Source of the DNA: Mesorhizobium sp. M1B.F.Ca.ET.045.04.1.1
GTDB taxonomy: Bacteria; Pseudomonadota; Alphaproteobacteria; Rhizobiales; Rhizobiaceae
Direction of reading: 5' to 3'
DNA: 64,000 nucleotides
Assembly: GCF_003952465.1 (NCBI RefSeq)
Contig: NZ_CP034448.1
Span: forward strand, 6,177,001 to 6,241,000
In this document: positions 34,173-42,261 of the stretch, in pieces
Numbering within the stretch: position 1 is the stretch's first letter
How the letters are laid out: each line of letters starts with the position of its first letter
The notes under the pieces: generated by a model
The model's database searches: none
The model's input: the letters and a program-made list of their open reading frames with translations, nothing else
What the model was told of the DNA's origin: nothing
Made by a program: the position numbers and the translations under genes

Positions 34173-34267
34173 TCCTGCGTCACCGCTTTCGCCAATCTCC
34201 TACGAGGGTGCTACCTATAACCTCCCAGGTAATTGAAACGGGACGCCTCTCGCCCTACTCATCCCCC

Positions 34268-35080
34268 ATGACCACATCCGAAATCTCCGCCGGCAGCCTG
34301 ATCCGCGAATGGCGCACGCGCCGGCGCATGAGCCAGCTCGACCTCGCCATGGAGGCCGATATCTCGCAGCGGCATCTCTCCTTCGTCGAAAGCGGCCGCG
34401 CCCAGCCGTCGCGCGAGATGGTGCTGCATCTTGCCGAGCAGCTCTCTATTCCGCTGCGCCAGCGCAATCAGCTCCTGTTGGCCGCCGGCTTCGCGCCGAG
34501 CTTCAGCGAAAGGCCTCTGACCGATGCGACGCTGGCGCCGGCGCTTGCCGCGGTCGAGACGGTGCTTCGAGGCCACGAGCCCTTCCCGGCGCTGGCGGTA
34601 GACCGGCACTGGAACCTGGTTTCTGCCAACGCGGCGATCGGCCCGTTCCTGGCCGACATCTCGGAGCCGTCGCTGCTCAAGCCGCCGGTCAATGTGTTGA
34701 GGCTCAGCCTGCATCCGGGCGGTGTCGCGCCGCGCATCGTCAACCTGGCGGAATGGCGGGCGCATCTGCTCGAGCGCCTCAAGCACCAGAACGACGCCAG
34801 CGGCGACCCGGTGCTGACCGAGCTGGAACGCGAGCTGCGTGGCTATCCGTCCGGCCTGAAGAGCAGCCGGCCGGCGCCGGTGGAACCGAGTGGCATCGTC
34901 CATCCGCTGCGGCTCGCGCATGGCGATACGGTGCTCTCCTTCATCAGCACGATCACCGTGTTCGGCACGCCGCTCGACGTCACGCTTTCGGAACTCGCGA
35001 TCGAATCCTTCTTCCCGGCCGACGAGCAGACCCGAACTGTGCTGGTAAGATTGGCGAAGGAGCGGGCGGCCGCTTCGTAG
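34268..35080 (+). CDS. XRE-family regulator with MmyB-like ligand-binding domain
   Basis: 270 residues. The helix-turn-helix at about 10-65 reads LIREWRTRRRMSQLDLAMEA then ISQRHLSFVESGRAQPSREM. The C-terminal domain (about 95-265) has the MLTR/MmyB pattern (HEPFPALAVDRHWNLVSANA; TVFGTPLDVTLSELAIESFF), thought to bind a small ligand. It is convergent with the EamA exporter gene (2 bases between ends), so any regulation of it would be in trans. Confidence 0.88.
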   Translation: MTTSEISAGSLIREWRTRRRMSQLDLAMEADISQRHLSFVESGRAQPSREMVLHLAEQLSIPLRQRNQLLLAAGFAPSFSERPLTDATLAPALAAVETVLRGHEPFPALAVDRHWNLVSANAAIGPFLADISEPSLLKPPVNVLRLSLHPGGVAPRIVNLAEWRAHLLERLKHQNDASGDPVLTELERELRGYPSGLKSSRPAPVEPSGIVHPLRLAHGDTVLSFISTITVFGTPLDVTLSELAIESFFPADEQTRTVLVRLAKERAAAS

Positions 35081-35082
35081 CT

Positions 35083-36030
35083 TTACCCCTGCGGCGGTGT
35101 GGCCCTCCTGGTGCGGGTCCGCTCCAGGCCCAGTTGCCGCTCGCGCCAGATGATGAAGATGCCGGCGGCCACCACGATCACGCCGCCTACAAGCGTGTTG
35201 AACGACGTCACGTCGCCGAAGACGAAATAGCCGACGACCACGCCGAGGATCATCGAGGTGTATTCGAAAGGCGCCACGACGGAAGCCTCCGCGTGGCGGT
35301 AGGCGGCCGTCATCAGGATCTGGCCGAGCCCGCCGCAGAAGCCGGCCATGACAAGCAGCGCGGCTTGCATCGGCGTCAGCGCCTGCCAGCCGAAAGGTAA
35401 AGTGAACAGCGCCAGCACGCTCGCCGTCGAGGAGAACCACAGCACGATGGTCGCCGTCTTCTCGGTCTGCACGAGATTGCGCACCAGAAGCATGGCGACG
35501 GCCGAGATCGCCGCGGCGATCAGCGCCGCCATGACGCCAAGCACTTCCTGGTCGTCGAGCGCCTCGTCGGAATTCAACAGCGTCAGTTCCGGCCAGGAGA
35601 TGATGAGCACACCGACGAGACCGACGGCGACCGCGCTCCAGCGATAGACGCGGATCGTCTCGCCGAGGAAAACGGAGGAGAACACCACGACCAGCAGCGG
35701 CTGGGCATAGTTCAGCGTGATCGCCTCCGGCAGCGGCAGCCTGGTCAGCGCGAAGAAGCCGAGCCCCATGGCGCCGACGCCGACGATGCCGCGCGCGATG
35801 TGGTTGAACGGCCGTTTCGTCGTGAAGGCCGTGGCCAGCTGCCCTTTGAACGCCAGGAAGGCAATGATCGGGAAGATGGCGAAGAAGGAGCGGAAGAAGA
35901 CGATCTGCCCGGCGGGCACGTCGCCGGCCGCCTTGATGCTGGTCTGCATGCTGACGAAGACCGCCACGGAGACGATCTTCAGCGCAATGCCGCGCAGCGT
36001 GTCGTGGCCGACGGCGTGATCGACGGTCAT
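35083..36030 (-). CDS. EamA/DMT-family transporter
   Basis: 315 residues with ten predicted transmembrane helices in two EamA repeats: the first has LPLPEAITLNYAQPLLVVVF and FLGETIRVYRWSAVAVGLVG, the second GGLGQILMTAAYRHAEASVV and FEYTSMILGVVVGYFVFGD. Such proteins export amino acids or other metabolites through the inner membrane; substrate not predictable. ATG 36030 follows GAGG at proper distance. Convergent with the XRE gene and divergent from pepN. Confidence 0.9.
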   Translation of the reverse strand: MTVDHAVGHDTLRGIALKIVSVAVFVSMQTSIKAAGDVPAGQIVFFRSFFAIFPIIAFLAFKGQLATAFTTKRPFNHIARGIVGVGAMGLGFFALTRLPLPEAITLNYAQPLLVVVFSSVFLGETIRVYRWSAVAVGLVGVLIISWPELTLLNSDEALDDQEVLGVMAALIAAAISAVAMLLVRNLVQTEKTATIVLWFSSTASVLALFTLPFGWQALTPMQAALLVMAGFCGGLGQILMTAAYRHAEASVVAPFEYTSMILGVVVGYFVFGDVTSFNTLVGGVIVVAAGIFIIWRERQLGLERTRTRRATPPQG

Positions 36031-36183
36031 CTTGCCTCGTGACGATTGTCGGAAACGAAGCCCAGAAATAGACCCCTGCGCAGTTTTGTCGAGTGACCGT
36101 TTCGTGTAAAGAGCGCGGACTTCAAAATTCCTGGACCAGCAACAGTGGCTGTCCGCCCGAAAATCGATAGGAAAACCGACGGA

Positions 36184-38829
36184 ATGCGCACCGATACCGG
36201 CCATGTCTTCAAACTCGAAGACTACCGTCCCAGCGACTATCTCATTCCGAAGACCAGCCTCGATTTCCGCCTGTCACCGGATGCCACGCGCGTCACTGCC
36301 TTGCTCACCGTCGAGCGGCGCGGAGGCGTCGCCACATCCGCGCCGCTGGTGCTTGACGGCGACGGCTTGACGCTGCTCGGCGTTGCCATCGACGGGCATG
36401 CGCTCGCGCCGGCCGACTACCTGGCGACGCCGGACCAACTGACCATCCCGAAGCCGCCGGCGGCGCCGCGCTTCGAGCTGCGTCTCGAGACCGAGATCGC
36501 GCCATCCAGCAACGAGGCGCTGATGGGCCTCTATCGCTCCAGCAACGTGTATTGCACGCAATGCGAGGCCGAAGGCTTTCGCCGCATCACCTATTTCCTC
36601 GACCGGCCGGACATCCTCTCCGTCTACACCGTGCGCATCGAGGCGCCCCACAACGAGGCGCCGCTTTTGCTTTCCAACGGCAACCCGGTTGAAAGCGGCG
36701 TGCTCGCCGATGGCCGGCACTTCGCCGTCTGGCACGATCCTTTCCCAAAACCTTCCTATCTCTTCGCGCTGGTGGCTGGCGCGCTCGGCAAGGTGGCGGG
36801 CAGCTTCACCACCCTATCCGGCCGCGAGGTCGAGCTCGGCATCTTTGTCGAGCCCGGCAAGGAGCGGCTCGCCGGCTACGCCATGGATGCGCTGAAGCGC
36901 TCGATGAGGTGGGACGAGGAAGCCTTCGGCCGCGAGTACGACCTCGACGTCTTCAACATCGTGGCGGTCTCCGACTTCAACATGGGCGCGATGGAGAACA
37001 AGGGCCTCAACATCTTCAACGACAAATATGTGCTGGCCGACGAGGAGACCGCGACCGATGCCGATTTCGCCAATATCGAAGCGATCATCGCGCATGAATA
37101 TTTCCACAATTGGACCGGCAACAGAATCACTTGCCGCGACTGGTTCCAGCTTTGCCTGAAGGAAGGGCTGACGGTTTACCGCGACCACGAATTCTCCGCC
37201 GACCAGCGCTCGCGCGCGGTGAAACGCATCGCCGAGGTGCGCACGCTGCGCGCGCACCAATTCCCCGAGGACCAGGGGCCGCTGGCGCATCCGGTCAGGC
37301 CGCGCCGCTACCGCGAGATCAACAACTTCTATACGGCGACCGTCTACGAGAAAGGCTCGGAAGTGGTGCGCATGATCCGCACCATTCTGGGCCCGGAGGT
37401 TTTCCGCGCCGGCATGGACCTCTATTTCGAGCGGCATGACGGCGAGGCGGCGACGATCGAAGACTTCCTCAAGGTGTTCGAGGACGTCTCGGGGTGCGAC
37501 CTCGCGCAGTTCGCGCTTTGGTACCACCAGGCCGGCACGCCGAACCTGACGGTCAGTTCCTCCTACAATGCCGCGGCCAAGGCGTTCACGCTAGAGATCG
37601 AGCAGTCGGTGCCGCCGACGCCGTCGGAAAGCCGCAAGCGGCTGATGCATATTCCGCTGGCCTTCGGTCTGGTCGGCGCCGGCGGCAAGCCCATAGCCTG
37701 GACAACGGTCGAAGGTGCGACGGTCGAGGACGGCGTCATCCACATCCGCAAGCGTCGGCATACGGTGCGCTTCTCAGGCGTCAGCGAGCGGCCTTCGGTG
37801 TCGCTCAACCGCGGCTTCTCGGCGCCGATCACGCTCTCGGTGCAGCAGAAGGCCGACGACCAGCTCTTCCTCGCGAGCCATGACAGCGACTCCTTCGCGC
37901 GCTGGCAGGCGTTCAACACGCTACTCACCGACGCGCTGATCGCGGCCTTCCGCCAGGTGCTCGGCGGCAAGCAGCCTGCCTTTACGGTGAAGCTTGCCGA
38001 GCTAGCGGGCAGGATTGCCGGCGACGAGGCGCTCGAGCCGGCCTACCGCGCCTTGGCGCTGTCGCTGCCGAGCGAAGCCGACATTGCCCGCGAGATCGGC
38101 AAAGGGATCGACCCCGACGCCATCTTCGGCGCGCGCGAGGCGCTGGCGCTGGCGATAGCTGCGGCAAACCGCGAGTCCTTCAAAGCGCTTTATCTGGGCC
38201 TCGCCGATAACGGCCCATTCACCCCGGACGCAGCGAGCGCCGGACGGAGGGCGCTGCGCAACATCCTGCTCGATTATCTGTCGCTGCTGCCGGAAGGCGC
38301 GGCGCTCGCGGCAACACATTTCCACTCGGCCACCAACATGACCGACCGCGCGGCGGCGCTCACGGTTCTCGCGCATCGCCACGCCGGCTCTCGCCAAGCG
38401 CAGGAAGCGCTCGCCGGCTTCGAAGCGCGCTATCGCGGCGATGCGCTGGTGCTCGACAAATGGTTCCTGATCCAGGCCGGCGTGCCCGGGCCACAGACCG
38501 TCGACAAGGTGCGCGCGCTGATGCAGCACCCCGCATTCTCGATCGCCAACCCGAACCGGGTGCGCTCGCTGATCGGCACCTTCTCCAGCGCTAACCAGAC
38601 CAGCTTCCACGGCGCCGACGGCCAGGGCTACCGCTTCTTCGCCGAGACGGTGCTGGAAGTCGAGAAGCGCAACCCCCAGGTGGCGGCAAGGCTGGCGACG
38701 GCGCTCAGGTCCTGGCGCTCGCTGGAGCCGGTCCGGCAGGACAAGGCAAGGCAGGCGCTGCTGCAGATTGCGAATGCCGAGAACCTGTCGGCCGATCTGC
38801 GGGATATCGTGGAACGGACGCTGGCGTGA
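36184..38829 (+). CDS. pepN: Aminopeptidase N (M1 family)
   Basis: 881 residues, usual for bacterial PepN, which removes N-terminal residues from peptides in the cytoplasm. GAMENKGLN is the exopeptidase motif binding the free amino end. HEYFHNWTGNRITCRDWFQL with the downstream KEGLTVYRD Glu binds zinc, and the proton-donor Tyr lies in FYTATVYEKGSEVVRM. The C-terminal half is the helical PepN cap. ATG 36184 follows AGGAAAA and matches the family start (MRTDTGHVFKLEDYRPSDY); a GTG at 36145 would add 13 residues. Confidence 0.96.
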   Translation: MRTDTGHVFKLEDYRPSDYLIPKTSLDFRLSPDATRVTALLTVERRGGVATSAPLVLDGDGLTLLGVAIDGHALAPADYLATPDQLTIPKPPAAPRFELRLETEIAPSSNEALMGLYRSSNVYCTQCEAEGFRRITYFLDRPDILSVYTVRIEAPHNEAPLLLSNGNPVESGVLADGRHFAVWHDPFPKPSYLFALVAGALGKVAGSFTTLSGREVELGIFVEPGKERLAGYAMDALKRSMRWDEEAFGREYDLDVFNIVAVSDFNMGAMENKGLNIFNDKYVLADEETATDADFANIEAIIAHEYFHNWTGNRITCRDWFQLCLKEGLTVYRDHEFSADQRSRAVKRIAEVRTLRAHQFPEDQGPLAHPVRPRRYREINNFYTATVYEKGSEVVRMIRTILGPEVFRAGMDLYFERHDGEAATIEDFLKVFEDVSGCDLAQFALWYHQAGTPNLTVSSSYNAAAKAFTLEIEQSVPPTPSESRKRLMHIPLAFGLVGAGGKPIAWTTVEGATVEDGVIHIRKRRHTVRFSGVSERPSVSLNRGFSAPITLSVQQKADDQLFLASHDSDSFARWQAFNTLLTDALIAAFRQVLGGKQPAFTVKLAELAGRIAGDEALEPAYRALALSLPSEADIAREIGKGIDPDAIFGAREALALAIAAANRESFKALYLGLADNGPFTPDAASAGRRALRNILLDYLSLLPEGAALAATHFHSATNMTDRAAALTVLAHRHAGSRQAQEALAGFEARYRGDALVLDKWFLIQAGVPGPQTVDKVRALMQHPAFSIANPNRVRSLIGTFSSANQTSFHGADGQGYRFFAETVLEVEKRNPQVAARLATALRSWRSLEPVRQDKARQALLQIANAENLSADLRDIVERTLA

Positions 38830-38830
38830 T

Positions 38831-39004
38831 CCCTCCCCCTTGAGGGGAGGGTGGCCCGCAGGGCCGGGAGGGGTCCTCGGCGAAGCGCTCCATCCTTAAT
38901 CCAAGATCGAGGCGTGCGGTCGCTTGAGGCCGAGCACTGCCGCAGCGACCCCTCCCGTCCATCCGCCTTCGGCGGCTGCCCACCCTCCCCTCAAGGGGGA
39001 GGGA
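38831..39004. repeat. Paired inverted repeat, family B
   Basis: CCCTCCCCCTTGAGGGGAGG then CCGGGAGGGGTC on the left (38831-38876) is mirrored by GACCCCTCCCGTCC and CCCTCCCCTCAAGGGGGAGGG ending at 39004. It directly follows the pepN stop codon and probably ends that transcript. Confidence 0.75.
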
Positions 39005-39151
39005 GGGAAAAGCGACGAATTTCAATCAACTTTTAATCTTTTTTGCGCGCGCCTCTGGACAAGGCGAATCACCTTTGATTCCTTACTGACGATTCGGGCG
39101 TGCGGCGTAGCCGGATCGTCAAGTATGCGGCAAAATCGGGGAGTGCCATTT

Positions 39152-41470
39152 ATGGCCAAGACGGACGCGTGGGGCGCGCCCGGAGGGAAGGCTTTTGCGC
39201 GTCGCGAGGCAAGGGGCGACGGGCTTTCCGGCAACGCGCGTCTGATCGCGGAGCCCGCCTACCAGCGGCTGCTGGCGGCGGAGCCCTTGCTGCGCCGCTC
39301 GATACCGGCGCTGATTATCGTCTTCCTGATCGTCATCGCAGCACTTCGTTTCCTGTCGCTGGTGAACGACCGCGACGAGGTCGAACGTGACGCCAAGGCG
39401 CTGCTGGCCTTAGCCGCTGGCCAGATAGCGCAGTCGATCGCCGCCGACCCGAACGCAGCCGGCGCCAATGCGATGGATCTTCTCGAGAACACCAGCCGCC
39501 AGGCCGCCATGGGCCGCAGCCATGTGCTGGCCATCACCGACGGCGCCTTCAAGATCATCGCCGTGTCGCCATTGTCGACGGGCTGGCAGGGGCGTTCGCT
39601 GGACGGCCTGGTGCTCGGCGGCCAGCCGCTGTTCATGTTCGGCGACCGCGCCGGCGTTATGGATGTCAGCATCGGCGGGAAGGATTGGTTTGCTGCCGTC
39701 AGTTTCACAGGCGACCGTAAGAACGCCGCGGCGGTGCTGGTTCCCAAGGAGGCGGTGTTCGAGAGCTGGCGCAAGACGGTCTCGCTCAATGTCACCCTGT
39801 TCGTGCTGACGGCCGGCGTGCTGATCGTCATCCTCTATGCCTATTTCGGCCAGGCGGCGCGCGCCCAGGCAGCCGACCGCATCTATCTCGAAGCACATCA
39901 GCGCATCGACATGGCGCTGGTGCGCGGCCGCTGCGGGCTGTGGGATTGGGACATGGTGCGCGGCAAGATGTACTGGTCGCGCTCGATGTACGACATGCTG
40001 GGCTACGAGCCCTGCGATACGATGCTGTCGTTCGGCGAGGTCGACGAGATCATCCATCCCGACGACGGCGATCTCTTCGAGCTCGCCAACCGCATCGTCG
40101 AACGCGAGATCGACCATATCGACCAGGTGTTCCGCATGCGCCATGCCGACGGGCAGTGGGTGTGGATGCGCGCCCGCGCCCAGGTGATCGACCCGGAGGC
40201 ACCGGAGATCCAGCTGATCGGCATCGCCGTCGATGTCACCGAGCAGCGCCACCTGGCGCTGCGCTCGGAGGCGGCGGACATGCGGCTCAGGACCGCGATC
40301 GAGAACATCAACGAGTCCTTCGTGCTGTGGGATGCCGCCGAGCGGCTGATCATGTGCAATTCCAAATTCCAGAAGGACAACGGGCTCTCTGACCGCGACG
40401 TGGTGCCGGGCGCGACCCGCGACATGCTGGAGGAGCGCATGCTCGCCTTCGCCTCGGAGCGCAGGCTCGCCAATGCCAACGGTCCGCATGGCGGCGTCAC
40501 GCTGGAGCGCCAGCTTGCCGACGGCCGCTGGCTCCAGGTTAACGAGCTCAGAACCCGCGACGGCGGCATCGTCTCGGTCGGCTCCGACATCACCCAGATC
40601 AAGCTGCACCAGGAAAAGCTGGTCGACAGCGAGCGGCGCCTGATGGCGACGATCCACGACCTCAGCCTTGCGCGGCGCGCCGAGGAAGAACGCGCCAAGG
40701 AACTGGTCGAACTCAACCGCAAATACATGAAGGAGACGGAGCGCGCCGAGGCGGCCAACCGGGCGAAGTCCGAATTCCTCGCCAACATGTCGCATGAATT
40801 GCGCACGCCGCTCAACGCCATCATCGGCTTTTCCGAGCTGATGGAACAGCGCCTGTTCGGACCGCTCGGCTCGCCGCGCTACGAGGAATATGCCGCCGAT
40901 ATCAACGGCAGCGGCAAATATCTGCTCGGCGTCATCAACGACATACTCGACATGTCGAAGATCGAGGCCGGCCAGTTCTCGATGGAGAGCGAGGAGATCG
41001 ACCTCTGCCCGCTGATCAAGGAGACGGTTCGCGTCATCTCGCTGCAGGCGGCGGAAAAGTCGATCACGGTGGAGACGCGCATCGCCGACTCGATGCGGCT
41101 CTTTGCCGACCGGCGCGCGATCAAGCAGATCGCCATCAATCTCCTCTCCAACGCGGTGAAGTTCACTGGACAGGGCGGCAGGATCACGGTCCGGGCGCGC
41201 AGCGCCTCGGGCGCGCTGGTTCTCACCATCGAGGACAATGGCTGCGGTATCCCGAAGCAGGCGCTGAGCAAGCTCGGGCGACCGTTCGAGCAGGTGCAGA
41301 ACCAGTTCTCCAAGAACCATACAGGCTCGGGCCTCGGGCTGGCGATTTCACGCTCGCTCGCGGAGTTGCAGGGCGGCGCGCTGAAGATCCGCTCGACCGA
41401 AGGCGTCGGCACCATCGTGTCGGTGCGCATCCCGCTGAAGAAGTCGCCGCCCGTGAAAGCAGCGGCCTGA
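39152..41470 (+). CDS. pleC: PleC/DivJ-type PAS sensor histidine kinase
   Basis: 772 residues. A first transmembrane helix (PALIIVFLIVIAALRFLSL, ~50-70), a ~150-residue periplasmic domain and a second helix (VTLFVLTAGVLIVILYAYF, ~212-230) lead to two PAS domains (~250-360 and ~370-490). The kinase core has FLANMSHELRTPLNAIIGFS with the phospho-His, then GSGKYLLGVINDILDMSKIE, INLLSNAVKFT, EDNGCGIP and GSGLGLAISR. In Sinorhizobium the PleC orthologue of the DivK cell-cycle pathway lies beside glnE, as here, which supports the name; DivJ or another PdhS-type kinase is the alternative. ATG 39152 follows GGGAG. Confidence 0.82.
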   Translation: MAKTDAWGAPGGKAFARREARGDGLSGNARLIAEPAYQRLLAAEPLLRRSIPALIIVFLIVIAALRFLSLVNDRDEVERDAKALLALAAGQIAQSIAADPNAAGANAMDLLENTSRQAAMGRSHVLAITDGAFKIIAVSPLSTGWQGRSLDGLVLGGQPLFMFGDRAGVMDVSIGGKDWFAAVSFTGDRKNAAAVLVPKEAVFESWRKTVSLNVTLFVLTAGVLIVILYAYFGQAARAQAADRIYLEAHQRIDMALVRGRCGLWDWDMVRGKMYWSRSMYDMLGYEPCDTMLSFGEVDEIIHPDDGDLFELANRIVEREIDHIDQVFRMRHADGQWVWMRARAQVIDPEAPEIQLIGIAVDVTEQRHLALRSEAADMRLRTAIENINESFVLWDAAERLIMCNSKFQKDNGLSDRDVVPGATRDMLEERMLAFASERRLANANGPHGGVTLERQLADGRWLQVNELRTRDGGIVSVGSDITQIKLHQEKLVDSERRLMATIHDLSLARRAEEERAKELVELNRKYMKETERAEAANRAKSEFLANMSHELRTPLNAIIGFSELMEQRLFGPLGSPRYEEYAADINGSGKYLLGVINDILDMSKIEAGQFSMESEEIDLCPLIKETVRVISLQAAEKSITVETRIADSMRLFADRRAIKQIAINLLSNAVKFTGQGGRITVRARSASGALVLTIEDNGCGIPKQALSKLGRPFEQVQNQFSKNHTGSGLGLAISRSLAELQGGALKIRSTEGVGTIVSVRIPLKKSPPVKAAA

Positions 41471-41548
41471 GCGATCGAGGCCGTTCCAACTCGACCTCCG
41501 TGAAAAAGTTATCTATTTTATCTATTTTGGATAAAGAGGTGACTGTCC

Positions 41549-41809
41549 ATGCGCGTAACATCAACGGAATTCCAACAAAATGTCGGACGTTTTCAGGATG
41601 CCGCTCAGCGGGCGCCGGTTGCGATAACGAAGAATGGCCGGACCCACACCGTCCTCCTCTCGGCGGCAATGTTCGAAGTGCTGGTCAAGGGACGGGTCGC
41701 CCGCCCCGTCGAGGAGCTTGACGACGAGACGCTGAGAGCTATCGCCGCAAGCGCGGTACCATCCCAGTTCGATGAGCTGGATGAAATGCTCAAACACTGG
41801 ACACCGTGA
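41549..41809 (+). CDS. Phd/YefM-type antitoxin
   Basis: 86 residues. The N-terminal Phd fold reads MRVTSTEFQQNVGRFQDAA, APVAITKNGRTHTVLLSAAM; the acidic C-terminus (VEELDDETLRAIAASAVPSQ) would wrap the toxin. GAGGTGACTGTCC precedes the ATG, and an AT-rich promoter-like stretch (ATCTATTTTATCTATTTTGG) lies at 41512-41531. Its stop overlaps the toxin GTG start (GTGA). Intact while the toxin is frameshifted. Confidence 0.88.
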   Translation: MRVTSTEFQQNVGRFQDAAQRAPVAITKNGRTHTVLLSAAMFEVLVKGRVARPVEELDDETLRAIAASAVPSQFDELDEMLKHWTP

Positions 41810-42242
41810 GCCTGCCCAAGCCTGTTCCCGGCCTGGTGATTTCCTATTCCTACCTCTGGTCGGACGAACACAAAACAGGCGTTGAAGAGGGTCGCAAGAA
41901 CCGGCCCTGCGCCATTGTCGCCGCGCGTAGGATCGTGGAAGGGCACGAGATCGTGACGGTGTTCCGATCACGCATTCCGCTCCGGCCGATCCTGGCGATG
42001 CCATCGAGATGCCCGCGGCTCTCAAAGCTCACCTTGGGCTTGACGACACGCCGTCATGGGTCGTGGTGAGCGAAACCAACGATTTCCTCTGGCCGGGTCC
42101 CGACCTCAGACCCATCCCGGGACGCAGCTCCTCCCGCTTCCACTATGGCATGCTGCCGCCACGCTTCTACGCCTACCTGCGTGATCGGCTCCTGCAAGCG
42201 CATGCGCGCCGCAGGCTCCGCCGTGTTCAACGCACCGAATAA
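41806..42242 (+). pseudogene. PemK/MazF-type toxin gene with a single-base frameshift
   Basis: Starting with GTG at 41806 the frame reads PVPGLVISYSYLWSDEHKTG, RKNRPCAIVAARR and HEIVTV. After GTGACGGTGTT (41954-41963) the expected continuation PITHSAPADPGDAIEMPAAL is found only in another frame, then runs to the end as LGLDDTPSWVVVSETNDFLW, PGPDLRPIPGR and FHYGMLPPRFYAYLRDRLL. One base is missing near 41962. The intact product would be about 145 residues, an mRNA-cleaving PemK-like toxin. Either the toxin is inactivated in this strain or a base was missed in the sequence. Confidence 0.85.
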
Positions 42243-42261
42243 TCGCGCGACTTCACGGCTC

